From contig CAVYYU010000008.1 in the NCBI GenBank assembly GCA_963772805.1, positions 496,001 to 560,000 on the forward strand: DNA of 64,000 nt, written 5' to 3'. Below, in pieces: positions 16,319-23,828 of this stretch; positions within the stretch are counted from its first letter, which is position 1; every line of letters begins with the position of its first letter. Origin of the DNA: Legionella_A sp963772805. GTDB taxonomy: Bacteria > Pseudomonadota > Gammaproteobacteria > Legionellales > Legionellaceae. Both the position numbers and the translations under genes were made by a program. The notes under the pieces are model-generated. The model did not search any database, was not told where the DNA came from, and was given only the letters and a program-made list of their open reading frames with translations.

Positions 16319-17136
16319 GTAGAAAAAATAGACGCTATAAGAAAAAAAATCATAAAGATATCTTTGGCATATTTTTAATTATATTCGTTGTCGTGACGGT
16401 GCTATCTTTGGTCGCTTTATATAAATATCAAACATTCTCTAATAAAAAAATAAATCCATCAACTTATTGTCCCACTAATGGGAATTCTTCTATAACCGCC
16501 ATACTAATAGATGAAACAGATCGACTGAACCCTATTCAACAAGCATCTCTACGTAATGAATTGCAAAAGGTTAGAGATGAGGTTCCAAAGAACGGAAAAC
16601 TTGAGGTTTATGTAATTAGTAATACAAAGGCACATGTATTACGTCCGATATTACGCATTTGTAATCCAGGAAGGGGGGCGGAAGCTAACGGATATTATCA
16701 GAATCCAAAACGTATTGAACATAAATGGAAAAAAGATTTTGATAAACCATTAACTAAAATTTTACGTTCGCTGTCTGATGTTCATGCATCAAAAGAATCC
16801 CCGATTTTTGAATCCATTCAATCCATAGCAGTCAGTACATTTAATCATCCTGACAATCAGGATGCGCAGCAACGTCGGTTAATTATTGCATCGGATATGC
16901 TGCAATACACTCATGAGTTTGATCTGTATCACCAAAAATATAATTTCCAGCAAGAAAAAAGCGGTAACAATTTTAGAAAAATTCACGCGGATCTTCGTAA
17001 TGTGGATATTGATATTCTCTTATTTCGGCAAATGAACAATAAGAATATTCAGGGTAAACAATTTATAAAATTTTGGCGTGAATTTTTTGATGGCCAACAC
17101 GCAACAATTAACCGAATCTACTCGATTACAGGATAA
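16315..17136 (+). CDS. Operon gene 2: membrane-anchored periplasmic protein, vWA-like fold possible
   Basis: The 273-residue protein has a very basic N-terminus (MSRKNRRYKKKNHK), one membrane helix (about 16-36) and a 235-residue domain that should face the periplasm. The domain alternates strands and helices: TAILIDETDRL (62-72), LEVYVIS, RRLIIASDML and VDIDILLF. This order suggests a von Willebrand A-like Rossmann fold, but the DETD at the metal position is not a standard MIDAS. Two Cys (YCPTNG and RICNPG) could form a disulfide. It overlaps gene 1 by 4 bases and ends 8 bases before gene 3. A role in recognising something at the cell surface or periplasm is an inference from topology. Confidence 0.7.
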   Translation: MSRKNRRYKKKNHKDIFGIFLIIFVVVTVLSLVALYKYQTFSNKKINPSTYCPTNGNSSITAILIDETDRLNPIQQASLRNELQKVRDEVPKNGKLEVYVISNTKAHVLRPILRICNPGRGAEANGYYQNPKRIEHKWKKDFDKPLTKILRSLSDVHASKESPIFESIQSIAVSTFNHPDNQDAQQRRLIIASDMLQYTHEFDLYHQKYNFQQEKSGNNFRKIHADLRNVDIDILLFRQMNNKNIQGKQFIKFWREFFDGQHATINRIYSITG

Positions 17137-17144
17137 GAACTTCT

Positions 17145-18470
17145 ATGTTTAAGAGCCAATTATTTATAAATAAAAAACTTAACCTTCCTGTCAAACAACA
17201 AATTACAGACATTTTTGATAAGTTTGGATTTATGGTTGCATTTTTTTTCGGACTTCTGGGGATTTCTTGTTTAAAATTATTACATATCTCTCAGGTATGG
17301 GTTACGCTGTTTCCAGTGTGCGTGATGATTGGATATGCTTCAATGATCTACGTATGTCTTCGTGCACGTCTAGGCGAAGATCAATCGGGTGATAATCTAT
17401 ATTATTTAGGTTTCCTATATACATTAGTTAGTCTTGCTTTCGCGCTCTATCAATTTGATGGTGAGGGTGGGAGTACCACTATTATTGAAAATTTTGGTAT
17501 TGCTCTTGCGACTACCATTTCAGGCTTATTTTTACGTATTTTATTTAATCAAATGCGACATGACCCGGTTGAGATTGAACGTGAAGCCAGATTAGAGCTT
17601 GCAAGTGCTGCAACACGTCTTCGTACTGATTTGTTAGAAGTAACTCATATCATGAAGGGAACATTGATTGCAGCTCAACAACAAACATCTGAGGTCATAC
17701 TTGCTTATGGCAATCGATTTGAAGATTTGGCGCAAACAATAATTACAAGAGCCACTGATTCTCATAGCACCATTCTGGAAAATACAGAGAAACTTAAGCA
17801 AACAACAGATGGGTTTATTGCTAGCGTCGAAAAACTGCTTTCGCGTATAGATGAGATTAATCCACCAAGCAATCTACTTGAAAATAAACTAGCTCCAGCC
17901 GTTGAATCAATTCGATTAGCAGGAGAAGAAATATTAAATCGAGTTAAAGGTGATGAACTGACCGTAAGACAACTGACTAGGTTAATAAAAAATGCGATCA
18001 ATGCGAGTGGAACTTTAGATGAAAAGGTTAATGCCTTGAATGATCAAAGCGATAAGATCAGCAAAATTTTCTCAACTTTTGATAGCATTGGCTCTAAATT
18101 CGAACATTCAGGTAAAGCTTTTCATGATGCCGCTGAACAAGTCACTGTACTTTGTGAAGCACAAAAGCAAACCCAAGTATATGTTAATAATTTATTAGCA
18201 GAAACGTCAGCTACAACTAATAGTACTATTCAGCAGTCCATTGAAAACCAAAAGCATACCTTTCAAGAATTAGAAAAATCACTAATTGAAACAGTGAATA
18301 ACACCAAACAACATAATGAAAAACTTGCTGAAGAATTAAATCGATCGCGCCAATATACCGAAAACGTTCATCAATCACTTGTTTCTATGACAAACTCGTT
18401 GGCTCAAAATATATCAGCTGGAAATGAATTCACAATCATGCCTCAAACATCTGCGGTTATGGGAGAGTAA
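17145..18470 (+). CDS. Operon gene 3: MotA/TolQ/ExbB-type proton channel subunit (ZorA-like)
   Basis: The 441-residue protein has four membrane helices at about 27-47, 51-73, 85-104 and 113-135. The last one contains GIALATTISGL (118-128), which matches the ALxTTxxGL signature of the MotA/TolQ/ExbB family. After it come about 300 cytoplasmic residues predicted as long coiled coil (KQTTDGFIASVEKLLSRID and the Gln/Asn/Glu-rich tail). Short membrane part plus long coiled tail is the layout of ZorA of the Zorya defence system, in which the tail transmits a signal from the proton-driven motor to effectors. It precedes the ZorB-like gene 4 by 2 bases. Chemotaxis or Ton-type transport is less likely in this island setting. 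Confidence 0.8.
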   Translation: MFKSQLFINKKLNLPVKQQITDIFDKFGFMVAFFFGLLGISCLKLLHISQVWVTLFPVCVMIGYASMIYVCLRARLGEDQSGDNLYYLGFLYTLVSLAFALYQFDGEGGSTTIIENFGIALATTISGLFLRILFNQMRHDPVEIEREARLELASAATRLRTDLLEVTHIMKGTLIAAQQQTSEVILAYGNRFEDLAQTIITRATDSHSTILENTEKLKQTTDGFIASVEKLLSRIDEINPPSNLLENKLAPAVESIRLAGEEILNRVKGDELTVRQLTRLIKNAINASGTLDEKVNALNDQSDKISKIFSTFDSIGSKFEHSGKAFHDAAEQVTVLCEAQKQTQVYVNNLLAETSATTNSTIQQSIENQKHTFQELEKSLIETVNNTKQHNEKLAEELNRSRQYTENVHQSLVSMTNSLAQNISAGNEFTIMPQTSAVMGE

Positions 18471-18472
18471 GC

Positions 18473-19426
18473 ATGGCAACTCCAGTACTTGATCAAAATC
18501 GCGCTTATCGTAAAGGACTCATTCTTGGATTTACGATGGCTGAGATTTCAATCTTGATTATATTTTGCCTTTTGCTTGCAACTTCATTTCTTATACAAGA
18601 AAAGAACAAAATAATCTCTAAATTATCGCACGAAAATAACGAGTTAAATCAAGTTAAAATAAAACTGGATGCGTTGAAAAAAAGCTCAACTAGTCAGATG
18701 GAATTTGATGACCTATTTCAAGAGTTAACACGATCGAAAGCACAAGCAGAAAAAGTTAAAAAATTACAAGACGAGCTAAGTAAACGTTTAACCGAGGTTA
18801 AAGAGCTTGAGGTCATTAAGAGCACGATCCAAACCAACACATCGAATAAATCCATAAAAGAAATTATGTCAGAATTGGTTGCAGATGCTCAATACACTAA
18901 AGAAATAAAAGAATCTTTAAATAACACCACTCTAAAAGATCATTCCGCGAAAGAAATTGCACAAATTATAAATTCATCAGGTAAGTTGGCTGAGGTTGTT
19001 ACTGAAAAAATGAAAGCTGTCGTTGAAGTAGAACGATTAAAAGGACAACTGGCAAATGCACAGACTAAGTTAGAGCGATTAGGTAAAGGGACAGAGATGC
19101 CCGCATGTTGGGCAGACTCTAAAACTGGTAAACCTCAGTATATTTTTACAATAAATCTAACTTCAAATGGATTGATTATCCATAATGAACAAGTTCAAAG
19201 TAGAGTTAATGATCAAAAATTGCTACCAATAAATACGATTCATTTTGATCAAAATATGAACCAGCAAGATTTCCTATCTCAGACTAGTCCTTTGTATCAG
19301 TGGAGCAAACAAAATAACTGTCGTTTTTTTGTTATTGCTAAAGATGACACCCCCTCTGACCAAAAAAATACGTATAAAGCGATGTTACGTTCTATCGAGT
19401 CGCACTTTTATAAGCTGGTGCAATGA
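18473..19426 (+). CDS. Operon gene 4: MotB/ExbD/ZorB-like single-span partner
   Basis: The 317-residue protein has one N-terminal membrane helix (about 17-41: GFTMAEISILIIFCLLLATS). Glu24 sits where MotB, ExbD and ZorB carry the proton-accepting Asp. Residues 42-205 are a long periplasmic coiled coil (EKVKKLQDELSKRLTEVKEL). A compact C-terminal domain follows (MPACWADSKTGKPQYIFTIN onward, two Cys), which I cannot match to the OmpA peptidoglycan-binding domain of MotB or ZorB. It would partner gene 3 as the rotor or stator-like subunit. It overlaps gene 5 by 4 bases. Assignment rests on topology, the charged residue and the neighbour. Confidence 0.7.
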   Translation: MATPVLDQNRAYRKGLILGFTMAEISILIIFCLLLATSFLIQEKNKIISKLSHENNELNQVKIKLDALKKSSTSQMEFDDLFQELTRSKAQAEKVKKLQDELSKRLTEVKELEVIKSTIQTNTSNKSIKEIMSELVADAQYTKEIKESLNNTTLKDHSAKEIAQIINSSGKLAEVVTEKMKAVVEVERLKGQLANAQTKLERLGKGTEMPACWADSKTGKPQYIFTINLTSNGLIIHNEQVQSRVNDQKLLPINTIHFDQNMNQQDFLSQTSPLYQWSKQNNCRFFVIAKDDTPSDQKNTYKAMLRSIESHFYKLVQ

Positions 19427-19650
19427 TGAGCGAGAAACTAAGTCAAGCAATTCACAATTTAAGAGCAGAAGTCCTGCTCAGAAAGTTGTCTATGCACCAT
19501 AAGTATTTATCCAAAAATGCGGCCATCAGTTTGGTAACAATGAATACTGATGAGGATGCATTCAAATACGCCATTCTCTCTGATCAAAATCCTCTTTCAT
19601 CGTGGATGAAAGACAGATTCTCTAGAGTATTTAATTTGTTGAAAAAATAA
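19423..19650 (+). CDS. Operon gene 5: 75-residue protein of unknown function
   Basis: The small basic protein (QAIHNLRAEVLLRKLSMHHK ... SSWMKDRFSRVFNLLKK) has no signal peptide or membrane helix and looks helical. It overlaps gene 4 by ATGA, and its TAA overlaps the ATG of gene 6 (TAATG). Tight coupling on both sides argues that it is a real component. Its position next to a nuclease gene would suit an adaptor or an immunity-like role, but there is no direct evidence. Confidence 0.65.
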   Translation: MMSEKLSQAIHNLRAEVLLRKLSMHHKYLSKNAAISLVTMNTDEDAFKYAILSDQNPLSSWMKDRFSRVFNLLKK

Positions 19651-20456
19651 TGAATATAAATTGGTGTATTAAAGTTATTTTGTTTGCTTGTAATAAAAAA
19701 CATTACGCAAGAAATTTAAGATCAAAATCAATACAATTATGCATGAGAGGCTTACCTAGCATTATGGGTGCCATTGGTCTTACAGTATCTAGTTTTTCGT
19801 GTTTAGCTAGTCCACCACATACCTTTCAACAAGCAAAATATCAAGCAGATCAAATTTTTTCATTACATCAAAAAACGCTCTACTGTGGATGCAGTTATAA
19901 TAAACACCACCGTATTGATTTAGCAAGCTGTAATATGGAATCCGCTCGCCCAATAACACGAGCAAATCGTGTTGAATGGGAACACATGATGCCCGCAGAA
20001 AATTTTGGTAAGCAATTTAAATGTTGGCAGAAAAAGTTATGTGTTAAAAAAGGTAAACACTACAAAGGAAGGAGATGTTGCTCTAAAATTGATCCTTTAT
20101 TTAAAAAAGAAGAGGCTGAGCTTTATAACTTATGGCCAGCGGAAGGATTAATCAATCAAGCACGCTCCAACTTACCGTACGCAAAAAATATAAAATCGAT
20201 GAGTTATTATGGGTGTCACTTTAATATTGATAAAAAATTACATCAGGTTGAACCAGATGATAAAGTTAAGGGCATAGTCGCACGCGCCAATTTATTTATG
20301 GCAGACAAATATAATATTGAACTTAGCCCCGCTCAACATCAATTACTCTTGGCGTGGAATAAAAAATTTTCTCCGGGAGCATGGGAAAAACACTGGGCTA
20401 GTGAGGTGGCGGATATTGAAGGCTATAAGAATCACTATATAACAGATAATTTTTAA
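19650..20456 (+). CDS. Operon gene 6: endonuclease I (EndA/Vvn) family nuclease
   Basis: The 268-residue protein carries the family's active-site motif RVEWEHMMPAENFG (residues 107-120, probable catalytic His112) and the second signature ELYNLWPAEGLINQARSN (157-174). Family members are secreted or periplasmic, metal-dependent, sequence-independent DNases and RNases. A hydrophobic segment (about 33-53) preceded by a basic stretch looks like an export signal. The N-terminus is unusually long, and an in-frame ATG at 19742 (Met32) would give a normal signal peptide. More than ten Cys suggest disulfides. Its start is coupled to gene 5 through TAATG. A periplasmic nuclease at the end of a channel operon would be well placed to attack incoming DNA. 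Confidence 0.85.
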   Translation: MNINWCIKVILFACNKKHYARNLRSKSIQLCMRGLPSIMGAIGLTVSSFSCLASPPHTFQQAKYQADQIFSLHQKTLYCGCSYNKHHRIDLASCNMESARPITRANRVEWEHMMPAENFGKQFKCWQKKLCVKKGKHYKGRRCCSKIDPLFKKEEAELYNLWPAEGLINQARSNLPYAKNIKSMSYYGCHFNIDKKLHQVEPDDKVKGIVARANLFMADKYNIELSPAQHQLLLAWNKKFSPGAWEKHWASEVADIEGYKNHYITDNF

Positions 20457-20535
20457 CTGTCCGGTAGACGTTGCTGACAAATTACTTGCACACATCCAAA
20501 CGTCATACAAAGCGCGATAAATAATAACTCTACTG

Positions 20536-21471
20536 TTAAGTTAACACCATATCGGTATGAATGATTTCTTTAATTGCTATTTCGTCAATTGATCCGCTCG
20601 TGGGTTCATTTAAAATACAAAAATCACTATGGCCAAAAAACAATCGTTCCAAGCGTTTATGAAAATCTTTAGGATCAGTAAAGGTAACTAAGTCTGGATA
20701 ATACTCAATATCGATATCCAGCATAGTAAACAATAATGTAGTGGAATCTCCATTGTGAAGAGAGGTGTAAGTTATGTATGGCATTTGATGTAAAAAGCCC
20801 TTTGGTAACTTTCTATTAAAGTGGTGGAAAAAAGCACCGCATCGACCACTGACTAGCGGGTTATATTTGCTGCCAGAGTATCTATAATAATTAATTCTAT
20901 TAAACTTCTTGTTTATTATCATCGTTTCACAAAGCTCTTTTCGAGCTAAATAGGCTTCAAGCTCTATATCCAGTCTTCTTTTGAAATAACCTTTTTTCAA
21001 TTTCCTAAGAAATTCATGGGTTTTTTTCGGCGCGAAACCAATATATTGGGATATTCTGAGGAATTCTTCCTGCAGGAATTGAGTCTTAATATTATCTAAA
21101 CCAAAGCAAATTATTCTATAATGAGACAGCAATGCAATCTCATTAGTTATTGTCCCATCAAATTGATCTATAGGTTTAAACAAGCTGGTGTCATGCTCGT
21201 TACAAAATCCATAAAAGGTTGAGACATTACTGATTCGGCATTCATTGAAAAAATTACGATTATCAAAGTTTTTAATCCTGTCGAATATATTATTGTTAAC
21301 AACTTTTAATTGTATGGTATCGCTATTTAGTTTTCGAATAGATGACTTTGATATGGTGTGGGAGCGGATCGGTTTTTCAACACAGCCAGGATACATGCAT
21401 TTGTCGTTAGGGTATCTCTTTTCATTAAAGTCTTTTAATAAAGCTTTAGATGGTAATATTTGGCTTTCCAT
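20536..21471 (-). CDS. HNH-like zinc protein, probable nuclease
   Basis: The 311-residue protein begins with CMYPGCVEKPIRSHTISKSS, a Cys pair (25 and 30) followed by a Ser-His, and then FCNEHDTSLFKP (Cys90, His93, Asp94). This C-C...SH...C-x2-HD pattern resembles HNH/McrA-like zinc-binding nuclease cores, but key residues have not been proved. The rest is an alpha/beta region of unknown function without membrane segments. It lies convergent to the six-gene operon and 116 bp from the tRNA, the usual place for island cargo. It may be an independent defence gene. The ATG is at 21471, and no strong Shine-Dalgarno sequence is visible. Confidence 0.65.
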   Translation of the reverse strand: MESQILPSKALLKDFNEKRYPNDKCMYPGCVEKPIRSHTISKSSIRKLNSDTIQLKVVNNNIFDRIKNFDNRNFFNECRISNVSTFYGFCNEHDTSLFKPIDQFDGTITNEIALLSHYRIICFGLDNIKTQFLQEEFLRISQYIGFAPKKTHEFLRKLKKGYFKRRLDIELEAYLARKELCETMIINKKFNRINYYRYSGSKYNPLVSGRCGAFFHHFNRKLPKGFLHQMPYITYTSLHNGDSTTLLFTMLDIDIEYYPDLVTFTDPKDFHKRLERLFFGHSDFCILNEPTSGSIDEIAIKEIIHTDMVLT

Positions 21472-21587
21472 AAGTTCTCTAAAGATTAAATTGATTTGAA
21501 CTTTTGCAGAGAGTTAGCCTAAAAGTTAGCCTGAAGAAGAATTAATTTAGCAAATGTTTGTTTATTCAATGAGTTACAACTAAGATT

Positions 21588-21675
21588 TGGCGGAGAGACA
21601 GGGATTCGAACCCTGGGAAGGTTTCCCTTCAACGGTTTTCAAGACCGCCGCAATCGACCACTCTGCCATCTCTCC
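21588..21675 (-). tRNA. tRNA-Ser (anticodon UGA)
   Basis: The minus strand reads GGAGAGA ... TCTCTCC G CCA, a 7-bp acceptor stem with encoded CCA. The anticodon UGA is at 21639-21641, the T-loop reads GGTTCGAATCC, and a long variable arm (GTTGAAGGGAAACCTTCCC) is typical of type II tRNA-Ser. Its 3' end faces the island, as expected of the target of a P4-type integrase. No second copy of the tRNA 3' end was found in the window, so the other attachment site would lie to the left of position 1. Confidence 0.97.
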
Positions 21676-21757
21676 GAGGCGAATATTATCGTAACTGAAA
21701 ATTGTTTGCAATTGTTTTAAAGCAATATTTCAATTAATTTCTCTATGAAACTTACTG

Positions 21758-21786
21758 TTCGCAAAATATCTTTCAACGGGTATAAT
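21758..21786 (+). promoter_or_regulatory. Probable bamD promoter
   Basis: TTCGCA (21758-21763) and a perfect TATAAT (21781-21786) are separated by 17 bp, about 65 bp upstream of the bamD start. It lies between the tRNA, which is transcribed the other way, and bamD. Confidence 0.6.
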
Positions 21787-21852
21787 GAGCCTCATTTTCA
21801 AGTGGTTGCTGTAATGTGAAATATATCGCGGCCATGATTTATAGGTATGTTT

Positions 21853-22608
21853 ATGAAACAGATTAAAGTGCTACTGATGCTTGGCTTGGTGTTATCGCTA
21901 GCAGCGTGCAAAAGTTGGTGGGGTGATGATGAAGATCATAACCCATTTGAGGGCGTGCCTGCGAAACAGTTATATGCTGATTCACAAAAAGAGTTAGCTA
22001 AAAAAGAATACACCAGCGCTATCAAACGACTGGAAGCATTGGAAACAATGTATCCTTTTAATGATTATGCGGAGCAGGCAGAACTTGATCTGATTAATGC
22101 GTATTACCAAAAGGGAGATTATCCCTCTACAGCGGCTACCGCTGAGCGTTTCATTCATCTTTATCCGCGTGCAAAACGGGTTGATTACGCTTACTACATG
22201 AAGGCACTGGCGAATTTTCAGCAAACACGAGGCACTATCGCTAATGTTTTACCTATTGATGAATCCTGGCGTGATCCGGGCACTCAATCACAAGCGTACT
22301 CTGATTTCTCTACGTTGGTGCAACAATTTCCTGATAGTCAATACAAAGCCAACTCACTACAGCGCATGATTTATCTGCGTAACCTCTTTGCACAACGCGA
22401 ATTGAATACGGCAGATTACTATTTTGAGCGTAAGATGTACGTTGCTGCGGCAGAGCGCGCTAGCTATTTGATTAAGACGTATCAGCAAGCTCCTAGTGCG
22501 CAACCAGCGCTGGCTTTACTTTACCGTGCTAATTTAGCAATGGGATTGAATAAGGCTGCTGATGAGGCATTGGCTGTTTATGAGTCTACGTATCATAGCC
22601 GTCCGTAG
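21853..22608 (+). CDS. bamD: BamD, outer membrane assembly lipoprotein
   Basis: The 251-residue lipoprotein has a type II signal ending in LSLAAC, with lipidation at the Cys. It is followed by TPR-like helical repeats (KQLYADSQKELAKKEYTSAI, YPFNDYAEQAELDLINAYYQ, FPDSQYKANSLQRMIYL) typical of BamD/ComL. It is an essential component of the BAM complex that inserts beta-barrel proteins, and is anchored to the inner leaflet of the outer membrane. I start at 21853, which is 7 bases after AGG; an ATG at 21847 is too close to that site. It is the first core gene to the right of the island. Length fits the family. Confidence 0.95.
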   Translation: MKQIKVLLMLGLVLSLAACKSWWGDDEDHNPFEGVPAKQLYADSQKELAKKEYTSAIKRLEALETMYPFNDYAEQAELDLINAYYQKGDYPSTAATAERFIHLYPRAKRVDYAYYMKALANFQQTRGTIANVLPIDESWRDPGTQSQAYSDFSTLVQQFPDSQYKANSLQRMIYLRNLFAQRELNTADYYFERKMYVAAAERASYLIKTYQQAPSAQPALALLYRANLAMGLNKAADEALAVYESTYHSRP

Positions 22609-22618
22609 AGAGCGAATA

Positions 22619-22643
22619 TTGGGTTGCAAAAACTGCAACCCAA
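22619..22643. terminator. 10-bp hairpin after bamD
   Basis: TTGGGTTGCA (22619-22628) pairs perfectly with TGCAACCCAA (22634-22643) across AAAAC. It has no T-run downstream on the plus strand, so termination is uncertain. The right arm overlaps the decayed rdgC copy. Confidence 0.5.
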
Positions 22644-22744
22644 CCTATATAGAATGGACTATCATCCAATAAGTTATTGTCTTTTATTAAAGTCAAACGC
22701 AGCTCACCTGCCACGCTCCCAACGTTGGCAAGTAAATCATTTTC
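22636..22744 (-). pseudogene. Decayed fragment of the rdgC 3' end
   Basis: On the minus strand this stretch translates as NDLLANVGSVAGEL, RLTLIKDNNLLDDSPF, which aligns closely with the last 28 residues of RdgC at 23829-23914 (NDLLASVGSEAGEV, NVIKKENVLEESPF). The bases after the stop position (TTGGGTTGCA) also match. The stop codon has changed to TAT, and the rest of the gene is absent. The intact gene lies 1.1 kb further on, and the unknown ORF at 22820-23617 sits between the two copies. Confidence 0.8.
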
Positions 22745-22819
22745 CACCCTCATGATTGATTAATATATGTACTTACCGTATAATAATTATATGAATTAAT
22801 TATGGAAGGGTGTTTATCT

Positions 22820-23617
22820 ATGTTTAAGTCCCCTATAGCCTCACCAGAATCGAAAAAAACAGAAGCGTCAGTAAAATCTGTAGCTAAAGCTACACTGGCC
22901 ACACCTCCTAAGGGCACACAGTGCTTTAAGTACAAGCACCGTGAAAACCAGCAAACTGTTGGATTGACACCGGGTGGCAAGCAAAGGATACCTCTTAATA
23001 AATATGAGGGTGTTGCACATAATTACCTCAGAATAGACGGTTCAGATCGCATCTTTTCTTCGCCTGATAGAGATTCTGATAATCTGGAATTAGGGGATGT
23101 GCTTGTTGCAATGAAAAATTTAAGAGACAGAACTAATAAAGATTATAATATGGGCAGTGATCTTAATCATTTCAAGGCAGCAAAAATAAAAATAAATGAA
23201 TGCATTGCCATTTTAAAGACTTTTTATAATGAAAAAGGAATAAATAAAAAAGCCTTCTTGGACTTATTAAATAGTGAGATTAATAAGGGTGTTTTTTGGA
23301 ATCCCTTTGGTCTTAAAGAGATTTACTCCGTAAATGGGTATCAGAAAGACAAGGCGTGCGATAAAAATATTTATGCGGCTCCTATTAAAGGCGACAACTT
23401 GCTCTGTGGCAAAGTCTTGTTTAAAGAAGATAATGAAATGGACGCGTCCCAGGGGATTAATACAGAAAGAAAAGAACCGCTTGATGAATTATTAAAAACA
23501 CCAAACAATAACTTGGATTCAATGGATGGCTTTCGCTTATTTACATCCCGCCGTGTTAAATTACTAAAAGGGTCTCCCGTGGCGACATCAAAAGATACTC
23601 CTTTAAAACCATCATAA
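22820..23617 (+). CDS. Hypothetical protein between bamD and rdgC, possible secreted effector
   Basis: The 265-residue protein is Lys- and Asn-rich and mostly hydrophilic, without a signal peptide or membrane helix. A flexible Ser/Lys/Thr-rich N-terminus (KKTEASVKSVAKATLATPPK) and a tail with several Pro and Ser suggest disordered ends around a central domain. I recognise no family. The start at 22820 has GGAAGG 10 bases upstream. It sits in an insertion between bamD and rdgC flanked on one side by a decayed rdgC end, so it was probably acquired. In a Legionellales genome such orphan genes are often effectors, but no secretion signal can be shown. Confidence 0.6.
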   Translation: MFKSPIASPESKKTEASVKSVAKATLATPPKGTQCFKYKHRENQQTVGLTPGGKQRIPLNKYEGVAHNYLRIDGSDRIFSSPDRDSDNLELGDVLVAMKNLRDRTNKDYNMGSDLNHFKAAKIKINECIAILKTFYNEKGINKKAFLDLLNSEINKGVFWNPFGLKEIYSVNGYQKDKACDKNIYAAPIKGDNLLCGKVLFKEDNEMDASQGINTERKEPLDELLKTPNNNLDSMDGFRLFTSRRVKLLKGSPVATSKDTPLKPS

Positions 23618-23765
23618 AAAGATCGTAATAAGTGTGAGGGAGTTGCAATTAAAACAAAGGTTCTGTTGCTAAAACTTTTGAAAGCGACACACGAAAATAC
23701 TCCGGGCGACCTTAGGCGGCTAGCTCCATAAATTTTTCGAAAATTGTAATGCGGTCTGATTGCTT

Positions 23766-23785
23766 GCTGGGCTTTACAGCCCAGC
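23766..23785. terminator. 8-bp hairpin between the unknown ORF and rdgC
   Basis: GCTGGGCT (23766-23773) pairs with AGCCCAGC (23778-23785) across TTAC. The core and the following CCTACTTGC resemble the GTTGGGCT repeats at 46269-46905 and the hairpin at 51128-51149. It lies between two convergent genes and could serve both. Confidence 0.45.
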
Positions 23786-23828
23786 CTACTTGCTGCTTTT
23801 CATGGTTTTGGAATGCAACCCAACGTAT

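Noticed and set aside
17145..19426. The channel pair as a flagellar motor stator or a TonB/Tol energy-transducing system
   Set aside because: No flagellar, tonB or tolA gene is adjacent, the long cytoplasmic coiled coil is unlike MotA, TolQ and ExbB, and the location in an accessory island does not suit a housekeeping role.
14894..20456. The operon as a standard Zorya type I or II system
   Set aside because: No ZorC, ZorD helicase or ZorE is present, the MotB-like protein has no visible OmpA domain, and there are extra genes in front and behind the channel pair.
21588..21675. Direct repeat of the tRNA 3' end as an attachment site inside the window
   Set aside because: I looked for the acceptor-stem and T-loop sequence elsewhere in the island and found none, so the other site, if any, is outside the window.
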